Assembly (NCBI GenBank): GCA_000697335.1
Contig: JNEM01016954.1
Location: 1 to 19,027 of the forward strand
DNA from: Conidiobolus incongruus B7586
Lineage: Eukaryota > Entomophthoromycota > Entomophthoromycetes > Entomophthorales > Conidiobolaceae
DNA length: 19,027 bases
Direction of reading: 5' to 3'
Below are positions 1 to 11,703 of this stretch, one piece after another. Under the pieces are notes generated by a model, which saw only the letters and a list, made by a program, of their open reading frames with translations, had not been told where the DNA came from and searched no databases. Every line of letters begins with the position of its first letter. Position 1 is the first letter of the stretch. Both the position numbers and the translations under genes were made by a program.

Positions 1-2840
1 TTTTATATATTTTATATTAAAATATTTATTTATTTTCAATTGCAAAAAATTCCCATTATTAAAAATACAAAGTAATAACATCATTTAAGCATACAAATAT
101 AATTGTTCTTTTATATATAGTAGCTATAATTTGTGCTAAATATAATATCAATGAAATATTGTTAGTTTTATCATTTAAATTGTTTATATTGCTCAATTAG
201 ATATATCACCAATATATTGAAATATTTTATAGAGATTAATGTAACTAACTATTTATTAAATATATTTATGTATATAAAAAATAATACAAGGTTACAGAAC
301 TTTTATATAGTCAATTTTTGCTCATTTTAACACCAAAAAATTATTAATAGAATTATACAACAATCCAAAACTCAACAGTGGTAGCATTATATATATATTG
401 TTATAATTTTCATTTTTAACATATTGTTATTTATGATTATAATTGCATTGATCAAAAATTTATTTTAACAATTAATAAATACTGAATTCAAAATACTAAT
501 AATTGATTTTCAAAACATCTTATTGCAATTGCCAATAATTTGATTGGGGATATCTTATTCACTTTTATTAAGATACAATCAATGTTTACTTGATTTATAT
601 ATTACTTTTATACTCTTTTCCCAAATACCATATTTTATAATTATATCATATCTAATTCAGACTATAAACCTGAAAATTCATAAATAATCATTTATACCTT
701 TTTTCTATTAAAAAATTATAATTTATATTTATTCCATTCTAAATAATTTTCCAATTCATTTTTATTTTAAATATATAATTTTAATTAATAAAAATTTTAT
801 TTTTATTATTTAAAATTAATTTATTGTTCTTGTTATAAACATTTTTTATTAATTTTTCTTTTATTCAATCAGAATTGAATAAATTACTCAATTTGCAAGC
901 CTAACTAATATGATGAAGATTTGAGAATTATTATACAGTTATGACAAAACTTATCTTAGTACTAAACTAATCAATTTTGTCTTTATATGGATATCTATTG
1001 TAGATGATTAATAATAATTTTATGTTCTCAATAAAAATTATTTCTTAATAATATAATTTGAAACTATATTAATATTGATTTATTGATTTCTACTAGAAAT
1101 AAGTCTTTGCATAAAAGGTGATCTTTTTTGAAATTAAATAATTTATAATTCTTAATTTATACTTTGGTTTTATAAATTTTGAAATAATATTAAATCTTTA
1201 TATATTAATAACATATTGATAATGATTAATGTTTTTATATCTATTTATATCTATATATATGATATGTATCTATTATTAAATTCTTTGCTAGTTTTTTTTT
1301 GTTTTATTATTAATAACTTATTGAATAAAATAGACTAGTTATAATTATTATTAATAATAATTGGATAAAAGTACTTATATTTCAACTAATCAAAAATTAT
1401 CCAAATTTCTTAGTTAATTTAAATTAAAAACACTTAATTAAAATATTACCCAAGATATCTAATAATAAAACTTTTTACAGTCAAATCTGAATATAATTTT
1501 AATTATTAAACTTACAAGTATTAGTAAATATAAAGATTTATATAACCTAATTATTAATGTCCCTTTATTTTAATTATATTAAATATATAAAATATAAAAA
1601 AAATTTTGTATCAGAAATTAATATTTAATATTTTAAATTTAAACTTAATATATCTATTGAAATTTGCTTTAATATAAGTATATTTTTTTGATTAAATAAA
1701 ATAATTATAATTATAAAAGTTATAGTTAGGTAACAATATTATATATTATAGCTTATTTAATTTATTTTAATTTTAATAATATATTAAAACTAAAATTTAA
1801 TATAATTTGAGATTATATTAAAATAATAGTTATATAATTATATTAAAAATATTTATTTCAAATTAAATAATTCAATTTGAAATATTTAAATATAAAATAT
1901 ATATTAATTATTTTATTATTAAGAATTAATTGAAAGAAATAGTATATTAATAAAGTCAATAACAGTAATATTATTTTTTCACAATTATAATATTTATTTA
2001 AATATATAATAAAGTTTATTTTCATTTAATTCAATATCTTTATTATTAATCAAAGGAATATTATAAATAGTTTATAATACTATAATTATAATTATTTAAT
2101 ATAGAAATTTTGGTTTTTGGTTTTATTTTGATTAAATTTATTTAGCCATGATTTATTTATTAAGCCTATATTAAACTATAATATATATAATATAAATTCC
2201 TATTAATTAAAATAAATTTGAATATCATTATATATTATATACTTATATAGTTAATATTATACTGATTTGCAAAATTTTGATAAAATAAAAAGGTATTTTC
2301 AACATATTTTTTTACGCTGAAAATTATAAAAAGATTTTTGAAAAAAAAAATTAGTTTTTTTAAAATTTTAACAAATTTTGGATAGAGCATTAACTCTATA
2401 GTTGGCTTATAAATTTTAAAGTATATCAAAGGGTTTATGATTGAGTTTAAATGATATTAAAATAAGTCTTGATTATTGGCATTATTTTTCTGATATGATT
2501 AAATTTAAAATTTTTAAATAAATTTTTGATGAGAAAATATATTATAAAAGAATATACATTCTTTTCAACTATAAACTTTTCTATTTATTTTGTATAAAAT
2601 CTATTTTAAAAACTATTAATGTGTTTGAAAAATTAGTAATCAAACAAAATGATAGTGCTAAATTGTTAGAGTAATATTTATATTGATCTGTTAATTCCCA
2701 TTCAAGTAATTGCATCACATGATTTATTACAATGACGTACTAAATAGATTAACCCACAAGCTTTAAAAATAAATTCAGTTAGATTTAATTTAATTTAATA
2801 ATAGATAAAGTACTAATATAATTTAATCAAAATATAAGAT
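1..2840. other. Gene-free AT-rich flank
   Basis: Extremely AT-rich sequence with many short A, T and TA-type runs and no reading frame that looks like a protein. Frames that stay open for about 60 codons are made of Lys, Asn, Ile and Phe as expected from composition alone. No tRNA, rRNA or tandem array was seen. The last few hundred bases must contain the promoter of the aminopeptidase gene, where the sequence becomes slightly richer in G and C from about 2690 on, but no specific element could be named. Confidence 0.6.
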
Positions 2841-4391
2841 ATGTTATCAAAACAACTAATTGATCGCAACGTTAAACAATTCCTTCACTTTGTTAACCAC
2901 TCACCAAGTCCTTTTCACGCAGTTCAAGAGAGTAAGAAATTGTTAGAAGGTGCCGGGTTCAAGGAGTTGAAGGAGAAAGAGAATTGGGAGGGTAAGATTC
3001 AGCCCAGTGGTAAATACTTCTTCACCCGTAACCAGTCCAGTATTGTCGCATTTGCTGTTGGTGGAAAATTTGTAAGTTGATAATAATTTAGTTGAAGGTG
3101 ATGTGGCTGATTTCATAAATGTTTAGAAACCTGGTAATGGTGTCGGTATTGTTGCTGCTCATACTGATAGTCCCTGTTTAAAGGTATATATTAAATATTC
3201 TTATATATATACTTAAATTTAACATGGGTATTAGGTTAAACCCGTTTCCAAAATCAATAACCAAGGGTATCAACAAGTTGGTGTTCAAACTTATGGGGGT
3301 GGTCTATGGTAAATATTAAATATATAATGAATTATTAAAATACCTTATTTTTTACGATTAGGCACACCTGGTTCGATAGAGACCTCAGTTTAGCAGGTCG
3401 CGTTATGGTCGAAGAGAATGGCAAGTACGAAGGTCGTCTAGTCCGCGTAGACGAAGCTATTCTCAGAATTCCTACTTTAGCTATTCATTTAGATCGTGGT
3501 GTCAATGATGGATTCACCTTCAATAAGGAAACTCACTTAGTCCCTATTTTGGCTACCATTAGTGATGATCTCAATGTACCTGAACCCAAGACTGAGGATA
3601 AAGATGCTCCTCATCATCCCAGTTTGATTAAGAAGTTGGCTAATAACTTGAATGTCGAGCCCACTCAAATTAAAGACTTCGAATTGTGCTTGTTTGATAC
3701 TCAGCCCTCAACTGTTGGTGGATTAAATAATGAATTCATCTTTTCTCCAAGATTGGATAACTTGATGATGTCATACACCTGTCTCGAAGGTCTCTTAACC
3801 AGTTTGGAAGAACACGACCTCAGTCATGATTCCCGCGTTCGTATGATCTGCTTATTCGACAACGAAGAAGTTGGCTCCATGTCCGCATACGGCGCTGATT
3901 CCCTCATGCTCGAAACCACTTTAAGACGCCTCCAAGTAAGCAAGGAAAACCCCACCGCTTTCGAGGAATCCATCCACCACAGTTACTTGATCAGTGCTGA
4001 TATGGCCCACGCAATCCATCCTAACTACAGCGAGAAGCACGAAAAGAACCACAAACCTAAGATGCACCACGGAGTCGTTATCAAGATCAACGCCAACCAA
4101 CGCTATGCTACGACTTCCGCCACTACATTGTTGTTGAAGCACGTCGCCAAAGCCAAGTCCATTCCCCTCCAAGAGTTTGTAGTCCGCAACGACTCCCCAT
4201 GTGGCTCTACCATTGGCCCTATTTTGAGTTCCAAATTAGGGTTGAGAACTATTGACGTCGGATGTCCCCAATTGAGTATGCACAGTATTCGCGAAACGGC
4301 AGGCACTCAAGATGTCACTTACGCTGTGGAATTATTTAAAGAATTTTTCGGTACTTTCGAACAGACTGATAACAGTATTTTAGTTGATTAA
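2841..4391 (+). CDS. Aspartyl aminopeptidase (peptidase family M18), 4 exons
   Basis: Zinc aminopeptidase that removes N-terminal Asp or Glu from peptides in the cytosol; relatives are human DNPEP and yeast Ape4. Exons read from the sequence are 2841-3071, 3127-3183, 3235-3308 and 3362-4391, joined by GT-AG introns of 55, 51 and 53 nt, giving 463 residues, the usual length for the family. The N-terminus carries the M18 motif SPSPFHAV. Metal and catalytic residues are all visible: His89 in AAHTDSPC, Asp253 in SPRLDN, the Glu289-Glu290 pair in FDNEEVGS, Asp334 in SADMAHAIHPNY and His428 in LSMHSIRE. WFDRDLSLAGRV spans the last splice junction, confirming it. There is no extra N-terminal propeptide like that of vacuolar Ape1. 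Codons turn clearly more C-ending after about 3800. An AATAAA lies at 4412-4417. The start is the first ATG in frame and gives a family-like N-terminus. Confidence 0.96.
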
Positions 4392-4570
4392 AATTATCTT
4401 AATGTTATCACAATAAATTATTCATTTAAAAATATAATATATTGATTTAGCATTAATATTTTTTTAATTATTTTTTAACTAATTTTTAAATCTGATTAGT
4501 AATAATCCCATTAAATTTAACTTTATTTTTTTAAAATAATTAATCAAAAAAATTAATAAAAATAATTTCA

Positions 4571-4847
4571 TTATCCAGTCACTCTGGTAGTTTGCTCCTT
4601 CTCCATCTCTCTTTGAAGTTGTTGCTGAAGCTCCAATTCTAAAGCATTTTGACGTTTTTGTCTTTCTCGTGCTTCGTCACGACGTGGACCTTCTCTCATT
4701 AACTAAATTCAATTAATATGATGTATTGAGTAATTAAAATAATGAACTTACATCACGTTCTTGCAATTGACCATAATGCACTTGATAAATAATAGTAGCA
4801 CTGATGGCTATGGATGTTGCTAGAGTTAATTTGGCTTTAGTAGACAT
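4571..4847 (-). CDS. PET117: PET117-like cytochrome c oxidase assembly factor, 2 exons
   Basis: Small mitochondrial inner-membrane protein that in yeast and man supports cytochrome oxidase assembly and interacts with the heme a synthase Cox15. Exon 1 is 4752-4847 and exon 2 is 4571-4702 on the minus strand, with a 49-nt GT-AG intron (4703-4751) in phase 0; the product has 75 residues against about 81 in human. Residues 7-24 form one hydrophobic segment, preceded by the short MSTKAK start typical of the family. Across the junction the protein reads QLQERD then LMREGPRRDEAR, matching the family's Q-rich, R-(L/M)xEGxxRD signature. The tail is a charged Glu/Arg/Gln helix. It converges on the aminopeptidase gene with 179 bases between stop codons, and its start lies 111 bases from a tRNA gene, so its promoter must be very short or overlap the tRNA flank. 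It is too small for simple open-frame searches because the intron splits it. Confidence 0.87.
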
Positions 4848-4944
4848 ATTTCAATTTATAATATTTTTTAATTGATATTAATTCATTTTCAAATTTAAAA
4901 TTTGAAGAAAATAAAAAAAATTATGGGATAGTTTATGAGGATTT

Positions 4945-4949
4945 AAAAA
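4945..4949 (-). terminator. Pol III T-run terminator of the tRNA gene
   Basis: Five consecutive T on the minus strand lie about 10 nt beyond the tRNA 3' end, the usual form of a Pol III terminator. It sits between the tRNA and the start of PET117, which is transcribed in the same direction. Confidence 0.65.
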
Positions 4950-4970
4950 TTTTATAAATGCCCATACGCG

Positions 4971-4980
4971 GGATTGAACC
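4971..4980 (-). promoter_or_regulatory. tRNA internal promoter box B
   Basis: Minus-strand GGTTCAATCC fits the Pol III box B consensus GGTTCRANYCC in the T arm of the tRNA. Confidence 0.85.
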
Positions 4981-5012
4981 ACGGATCTTCTGTTTACAAG
5001 ACAGACGCCTTA

Positions 5013-5023
5013 CCACTTGGCCA
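5013..5023 (-). promoter_or_regulatory. tRNA internal promoter box A
   Basis: Minus-strand TGGCCAAGTGG fits the Pol III box A consensus TRGYNNAGNGG and spans positions 8-18 of the tRNA. Confidence 0.85.
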
Positions 5024-5030
5024 CATAGGC

Positions 5031-5757
5031 ATGCTCCCGAAAAATTAATTTTCAATTTAATTTTAGTAGAATTATGATTCAATTTAATTTATTCACAATG
5101 TTTTATTCATTTACATTGAAGTTTTATAAATATTATTATTTAAAAATGATACTATATATTATTATTAATATTATTTAACTGTATTCAAATATATTTAACA
5201 AAACTCTTAAAATTAAATCTTTTATTTTTATTTTTCCACCTTTTAATATTAAATCCATTCGATTTTATTTAATTTTCTTTACATTATTTGATCACTTCAT
5301 TAATATATTATACTCCATTTTTCGAGGTTTTCTATACAATTACACTTATATCATTATAATTAAATCTAATATTTTATATTAATTAGAATGATTTCAATAT
5401 AACTATTGAAAAAAATAAATCATATTTTAGTTAACAATAAATATCAACACCATTTGATTAATCAGTGTTAATTTGATTCATTAAATATCACTTATATTAG
5501 TTGAATAATTCAAAACATAAAATTCTCTAAAATATAGATATTTAGAAGTTGAATATATTTTCAATCAATCCAAGTGTTAAGAACAACAATACATTATTTC
5601 AGCGAATATTATTATGGTTTCTATTTCATAATGATCTAAAATTTGGAACAATAAATCGAGTATATTATTGGCACCACGTATCAAAAATAATTTATGTATT
5701 TTTATTATATTTTGACATGAATGAAAATTAATAAAACTCATATATTAATTTATTTAA
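5031..5757. other. Intergenic stretch without recognised content
   Basis: AT-rich DNA upstream of the tRNA. One frame from 5549 stays open for 60 codons but begins at TTG, is Ile/Asn/Phe/Lys-rich and has no recognisable motif, so it is not called a gene. Nothing else supportable was seen. Confidence 0.5.
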
Positions 5758-5955
5758 TTAAACGTGATTACTTGGATTTAAAATACCAAAGGAATAAATT
5801 TTTTGAACAGCTATTTTTCCAAAGCTCTGATATACTCTCGAACCTGCTCCAATTGACAATTAATCAATAGGATAATTACGCAGATAAATTGAAGGGATAG
5901 GATCATAAGAGTAGCAACAAATCACCTGGGCTTCATTAGAACAAGATTAGCGCAA
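5758..5955 (-). pseudogene. Decayed coding fragment, unknown family
   Basis: On the minus strand a markedly more GC-rich island reads as protein-like sequence in one frame, with non-biased residues such as EAQVICCYSYDPIPSIYLRN, GAGSRVYQSFGKIAVQ and KIYSFGILNPSNHV, ending at a stop at 5758-5760. The frame is interrupted inside this span and again just beyond 5955, and no start or upstream part is found, so it looks like the C-terminal end of a dead gene. The family is not recognised. The DPIPS stretch faintly recalls the Asp-Pro-Val-Pro motif around the catalytic Asp of class 3 lipases, but order and spacing of other lipase features were not found; I would not rely on it. A spliced live gene is less likely because no good donor/acceptor pair removes the interruptions. 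Confidence 0.45.
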
Positions 5956-6044
5956 TACCAAAGGTTTGTTCAATCAAACAAGCTGATAAAAGTTCTTATT
6001 TGGTAACTAATAAAATATATATATATATATATATCTGCGTAATT
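5874..6044. repeat. 13-bp inverted repeat pair (arms 5874-5886 and 6032-6044)
   Basis: AATTACGCAGATA at 5874-5886 is matched exactly by its reverse complement TATCTGCGTAATT at 6032-6044. The arms hold four G/C bases in a region where these are rare, so chance is an unlikely explanation. The left arm lies inside the decayed coding fragment (where it encodes YLRN on the minus strand) and the right arm abuts the (AT)10 tract. No clear target-site duplication was found outside the arms, so calling it a miniature transposon is not justified. Confidence 0.5.
6015..6034. repeat. (AT)10 microsatellite
   Basis: Ten uninterrupted AT units, the longest simple tandem repeat noticed in the window. It immediately precedes and overlaps the right arm of the inverted repeat. 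Confidence 0.85.
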
Positions 6045-6549
6045 TAAATAAAACAAAGATGTATGCAAATCAGAAATTTATAAAATAATAATTTAATTTA
6101 ACATAATGAAAATTTCGTCATATATTAAAATAATCCGATATTTATCAAAATAATCAAGTATATTGATAATATTTCCCAAAAGTTTTTTTGAGCTATATAT
6201 AGTTAAAAAGTAATAGTAATGTGCATTTCAAATTATTTAAATTTTATTATACTAAATTCAAATACAAATTTAATCATATATTGCCAATTCTTTAATTCAA
6301 AATTAATAATAATGATAATACCAATATTAAAAAATTGGAGAATGTTCTATTTAATGGAAAATCTAATAAAACTAACAATGATCACAAGATCCAATATATA
6401 AAAAACTTTAAAATACCCTATAAAACCACTCATTTCAAATCTATACTATTTAGAAAAACTTAAAATTCACTAAAAAATTCAAATTTCAAATATGACATAA
6501 TCTCAAAAGAATTTATTATCTGTACATCAAATAAAATTCACTATTAATA
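6045..6549. other. Intergenic stretch without recognised content
   Basis: AT-rich DNA. The longest open frame (6219-6401) is Ile/Asn/Leu-rich, low in information and without a recognisable motif. No RNA gene or repeat was seen. Confidence 0.5.
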
Positions 6550-7260
6550 ATGTCTCCAATAACTATTATATCCAATTATTCTTTTTTAATGTTTGGTGAT
6601 ATCATTGATTTTTTTGTAGAATTTAATTCCGAATTATATTTGTTAAATGAAATATGCGTTTTAGCTATAAATAAACCCTCTCAATTTTACGTGAAGTTAT
6701 ACAAAATATTATATTAGAGAGAATTTTAAAAACATTTGGAATTCTGAGAGTGAAAATAATTTTAATATTGGATTTTGGGAGATTGGTTGAAATTTGTATT
6801 GAATACTGGTTTAAATGGCGTTAAATCCAATTTTTCATTTAGTTACAAATTGATCACTCAATTCTGGAACTTGATCAAAATTCATTAGAATTTAATTTTG
6901 TAAAAATATTTACGATTGGACCTTGGTGGTATGGTTCCAATTGTTAGTTATTCATTGCTCCTTAACATTTACTATGAAAATTTGGTACGGTTCAGTTATA
7001 TCATTAGGAAGCAATCGTAGCAAGTGTAATTTCAAAGCAGGGGAATTAGAGGTGTATGATTGGTTAATAAGAGAGAATCAACTGGATAATTGGTAATTTC
7101 ATATTATAAAAAATTTGTAGACAACTCAACTTTTCTATATTGGTCACAGCAATGAAATCATAAACCTTGGAAAAGATTCTAGGTGAATAATTGGCTAATT
7201 AAAGATAGATCTTAGTAAAATTTCTAATACGATTTTTGGAGTACATAATAATTATACCAA
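6550..7260 (+). pseudogene. Coding-like remnant, possibly an F-box/leucine-rich type gene
   Basis: This stretch has more G and C than its surroundings and yields protein-like segments in successive plus-strand frames. The first is an ATG-started frame of 55 codons (6550-6717) with varied residues, including SNYSFLMFGDIIDFF and NEICVLAINKPSQFYVKLYK. Later segments in other frames include ENFKNIWNSESENNFNIGFW, DHSILELDQNSLEF and YLRLDLGGMVPIVSYSLL. The frames are broken several times over about 700 bases, so no intact gene is called. The first segment has the size and helix-like hydrophobic spacing of an N-terminal F-box, and LRLDLGG hints at leucine-rich repeats; that assignment is weak. Introns were considered, but no consistent set of 50-nt GT-AG introns restores one frame by eye. 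Confidence 0.35.
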
Positions 7261-7627
7261 TTTCTAAATCTAATTCATATGATTTATTTCATAAACTGAA
7301 AATTGGGTATTAACATTAGTTATAAATTAACAAAATTGGGTATTTAATTTCAATTTGTTTTGTTTGAAATTAATTTTATTACTGTGTTCATTTCAATTAT
7401 TTTTGATTATTTTTAATATTTTAAGAAAATATTAAATATTTAGATTATTACTTTTTTTTCATTTCGTGTTATTGTTGGTTTTATTATTAATTGAATTGAA
7501 ATAGATGAAAATATCCTTTTATTTATATTTAATAACTGAGTGTCTTATTTAATAATTCCAATCTCTTTATAAACTTTATCTTTATTTTTTTTATCTGTTC
7601 AAGTGAATTTTAAGTTTTTTTATATTT
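7261..7627. other. Upstream region of the WNK gene
   Basis: AT-rich DNA with long T runs just before the WNK start (about 7570-7627), a pattern seen also upstream of the membrane-protein gene. It probably contains the WNK promoter and 5' leader, but no named element was identified. Confidence 0.4.
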
Positions 7628-9975
<2,348 letters not shown>

Positions 9976-10059
9976 ATTTCATTGTTTATTAGTACTTGAC
10001 ATTTTACTATTTAAATTTTATTTTTTTATTGTTGATATATTTCTCATTCCGTATTTATT

Positions 10060-10328
10060 ATGTATTCAGCCAATTACTCGCATCCTCAGACGCTATCAGG
10101 TACTGTAACGCCCACTCAATCTCGTCAACCTATTCCCATCGTGCAATCACAAGTGAGTTCATATCTAATACTATAGTATCTTATGTATATTAATATTTCA
10201 CCTAGAATAATAGTCATCATCGCACTGAATCACTCCCAGGATCTCATGGACGTACCAGATCTCAAAGTTCTAGTTACGAAAGATCTCCCACCTTGTTCCG
10301 ACAAAGGTCTATAGGACATTCGAGTTAA
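10060..10328 (+). CDS. Two exon-like pieces: alternative WNK C-terminus or a 71-residue separate gene
   Basis: After the WNK stop two blocks of normal codon use appear: up to 10152 and 10206-10328, separated by a 53-nt intron (10153-10205, CAA/gtgagt ... cctag) of the size typical here. Reading A: an acceptor TTCAG at 10065-10069 joins 10070 to the good donor GTAAGC at 9845 inside WNK exon 8; phases agree (G + CC = Ala), giving a 662-residue WNK ending in a Ser/Arg-rich tail (SQSSSYERSPTLFRQRSIGH). That intron would be 225 nt, far longer than its neighbours, and would remove codon-like sequence 9845-9975. Reading B: ATG at 10060 is in the same frame and starts a 71-residue protein (MYSANYSHPQTL...). 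The tail is low-complexity with no known domain. Retained versus spliced WNK isoforms would reconcile both ends. Confidence 0.5.
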
Positions 10329-10527
10329 TTTGAATGCTTAATTAAGTCAAACATTTTAATTTGAAATTAAAATAATTATTAATATTCATTAATTGTTAAT
10401 TATTTAATCTATTATTGTATCATATGAATATATATTTTACAATTTTATATTATTCAATTTACTATAAAAAACTCAGCTATAGGTTGATTTATTGTATAAA
10501 AAAGACTAAATAAATAAAATAGATTAT

Positions 10528-11262
10528 TTATTCATTGATTAACTGTTTTAATTTAATCAATTGAAAGCGATTAATAACAAATTCAAAAGAATTCCTATCG
10601 AACTTGTTCAATGCACCTTCAAAATATTTCAACCAATCATTTATTTCCGATTGCTTCAAATGATTCACTGATGATGAAGAATTAGTCTCTTTATTGTACT
10701 GATGGTAAACCACTTGTTTAAAAATCTTGAACCCAGACTCAACATCTCCACACTGTTTATACCCTTTTAAAATCAAATTAACTGTTATGGCATCCAAACT
10801 CAATTGATTCCAAATAATAAAATTGACAATTTTATCCAAATATCCTTTCAATTCCTCAGATGTACCATTCATCTGGTACTGGCCCAATATCAATTTATCC
10901 AAAAAGAAATTAATAATACCCATATCGAAGGGAAACCTATAGTGAAAGCAAACATCCAACCAATTTAAAAATTCTTTGGGACTCTTATTAAATCTCAAAA
11001 AATAATTCAAAATAATTTGTAGTGTATAATTATTGACCTGATTGCTACGTCGACTTTCGCCAAATAATTTTAAAGCTTCTTCCACCTGGAACTTTCGGAG
11101 GTGGTACTCTATCCAAATATTGTAATTAACCACGTTGGGTTCATTATGATATTGTAATAATTTGGACTGTAACCGTTTAGCAGTTTCCAATTCATTTCGT
11201 TTTAAGTGTTGTAATATTTGGTGATTGAGTGTACTTATCCTAGGTGGTTTGATTAGTGTCAT
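10528..11262 (-). CDS. Pentatricopeptide-like helical-repeat protein
   Basis: Single-exon protein of 244 residues from an ATG at 11262. It reads as paired amphipathic helices of PPR/TPR type: residues about 8-40 (QHLKRNELETAKRLQSKLL), 42-75 (NVVNYNIWIEYHLRKFQVEE followed by ALKLFGES) and 158-192 (DAITVNLILKGYKQCGDVES followed by GFKIFKQV) are the best repeats, each with the asparagine after a hydrophobic residue and the GD/GxxExAxxLF pattern of the motif. PPR proteins usually bind organellar RNA. An obvious presequence is not visible, but the N-terminus (MTLIKPPRISTLNHQ) is basic, with no acidic residue before position 22. The protein is short for the class and may be a species-specific mitochondrial RNA factor; target and location are inference. 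It is convergent with the WNK gene and divergent from the membrane-protein gene 441 bases away. Confidence 0.7.
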   Translation of the reverse strand: MTLIKPPRISTLNHQILQHLKRNELETAKRLQSKLLQYHNEPNVVNYNIWIEYHLRKFQVEEALKLFGESRRSNQVNNYTLQIILNYFLRFNKSPKEFLNWLDVCFHYRFPFDMGIINFFLDKLILGQYQMNGTSEELKGYLDKIVNFIIWNQLSLDAITVNLILKGYKQCGDVESGFKIFKQVVYHQYNKETNSSSSVNHLKQSEINDWLKYFEGALNKFDRNSFEFVINRFQLIKLKQLINE

Positions 11263-11703
11263 ATTGACTTAGTTATCATTATTTATATTTGAAATTCTAT
11301 GATGATTTGTGTGAGATTATTTATACCTTAAATAAATTTGGAAAAATAATTGAAAAACAATTATGGGATATATTCAAATGATTCTTAATTGATTCAAGTG
11401 AAACTTTTGTTGATTAAATTTATGATATATAAGTGAATTCTCAGTTGTTAGGTAATCTTACTAAAATTAAATTGTTTTAAATTTCAGAGAGTTTATAAAT
11501 TTCATTTATATTTTGATTACTTTTCAATTACAATACCATATAAATAATTATTAATGGACTAAGTTCTAATCAATTTTTAAATTTCAATTTAATTAATATT
11601 TTAACTATTACTACTAATTAATTTATTAATATTGTTATTTTGTTGTATTTTATTATAATTATTATTCTGTTAATATAAATATTTAATAATTTAAACTTTT
11701 AAT
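11263..11703. promoter_or_regulatory. Shared upstream region of two divergent genes
   Basis: The 441 bases between the start codons of the PPR-like gene (minus) and the membrane-protein gene (plus) must hold both promoters. It is AT-rich with T-rich stretches before the plus-strand start (about 11570-11690). No TATA box or factor site could be distinguished from background. Confidence 0.4.

Larger units (their letters stand above)
4959..5030 (-). tRNA. tRNA-Thr(UGU)
   Basis: The reverse complement folds into a full cloverleaf of 72 nt: acceptor GCCTATG pairs with TATGGGC (two G-T wobbles), D stem GCC/GGC, anticodon stem TCTGT/ACAGA around the loop CTTGTAA, and T stem CGTGG/CCGCG around TTCAATC. 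The anticodon TGT (4996-4998) reads ACA, threonine. Discriminator base is A at 4959. There is no intron. Internal promoter boxes are intact. Confidence 0.95.

Noticed and set aside
2235-2429. Minus-strand frame of 64 codons
   Set aside because: Almost only Ile, Phe, Lys, Tyr and Asn, as expected in DNA this AT-rich; no motif.
5549-5731. Plus-strand frame of 60 codons
   Set aside because: Starts at TTG, no domain, no codon-use shift from the surrounding DNA.
5760-6000. A spliceosomal or other structured RNA gene in the GC-richer island
   Set aside because: Compared from memory with U1, U2, U4, U5, U6 and 5S signature sequences without a match; the protein-like minus-strand frame explains the composition better.
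5874-6044. A 171-bp miniature inverted-repeat transposon
   Set aside because: The arms match but no target-site duplication or conserved termini were seen, and one arm lies within a protein-like frame; kept only as an inverted repeat.
6219-6401. Plus-strand frame of 60 codons
   Set aside because: Low-complexity Ile/Asn/Leu composition, no motif, no supporting context.
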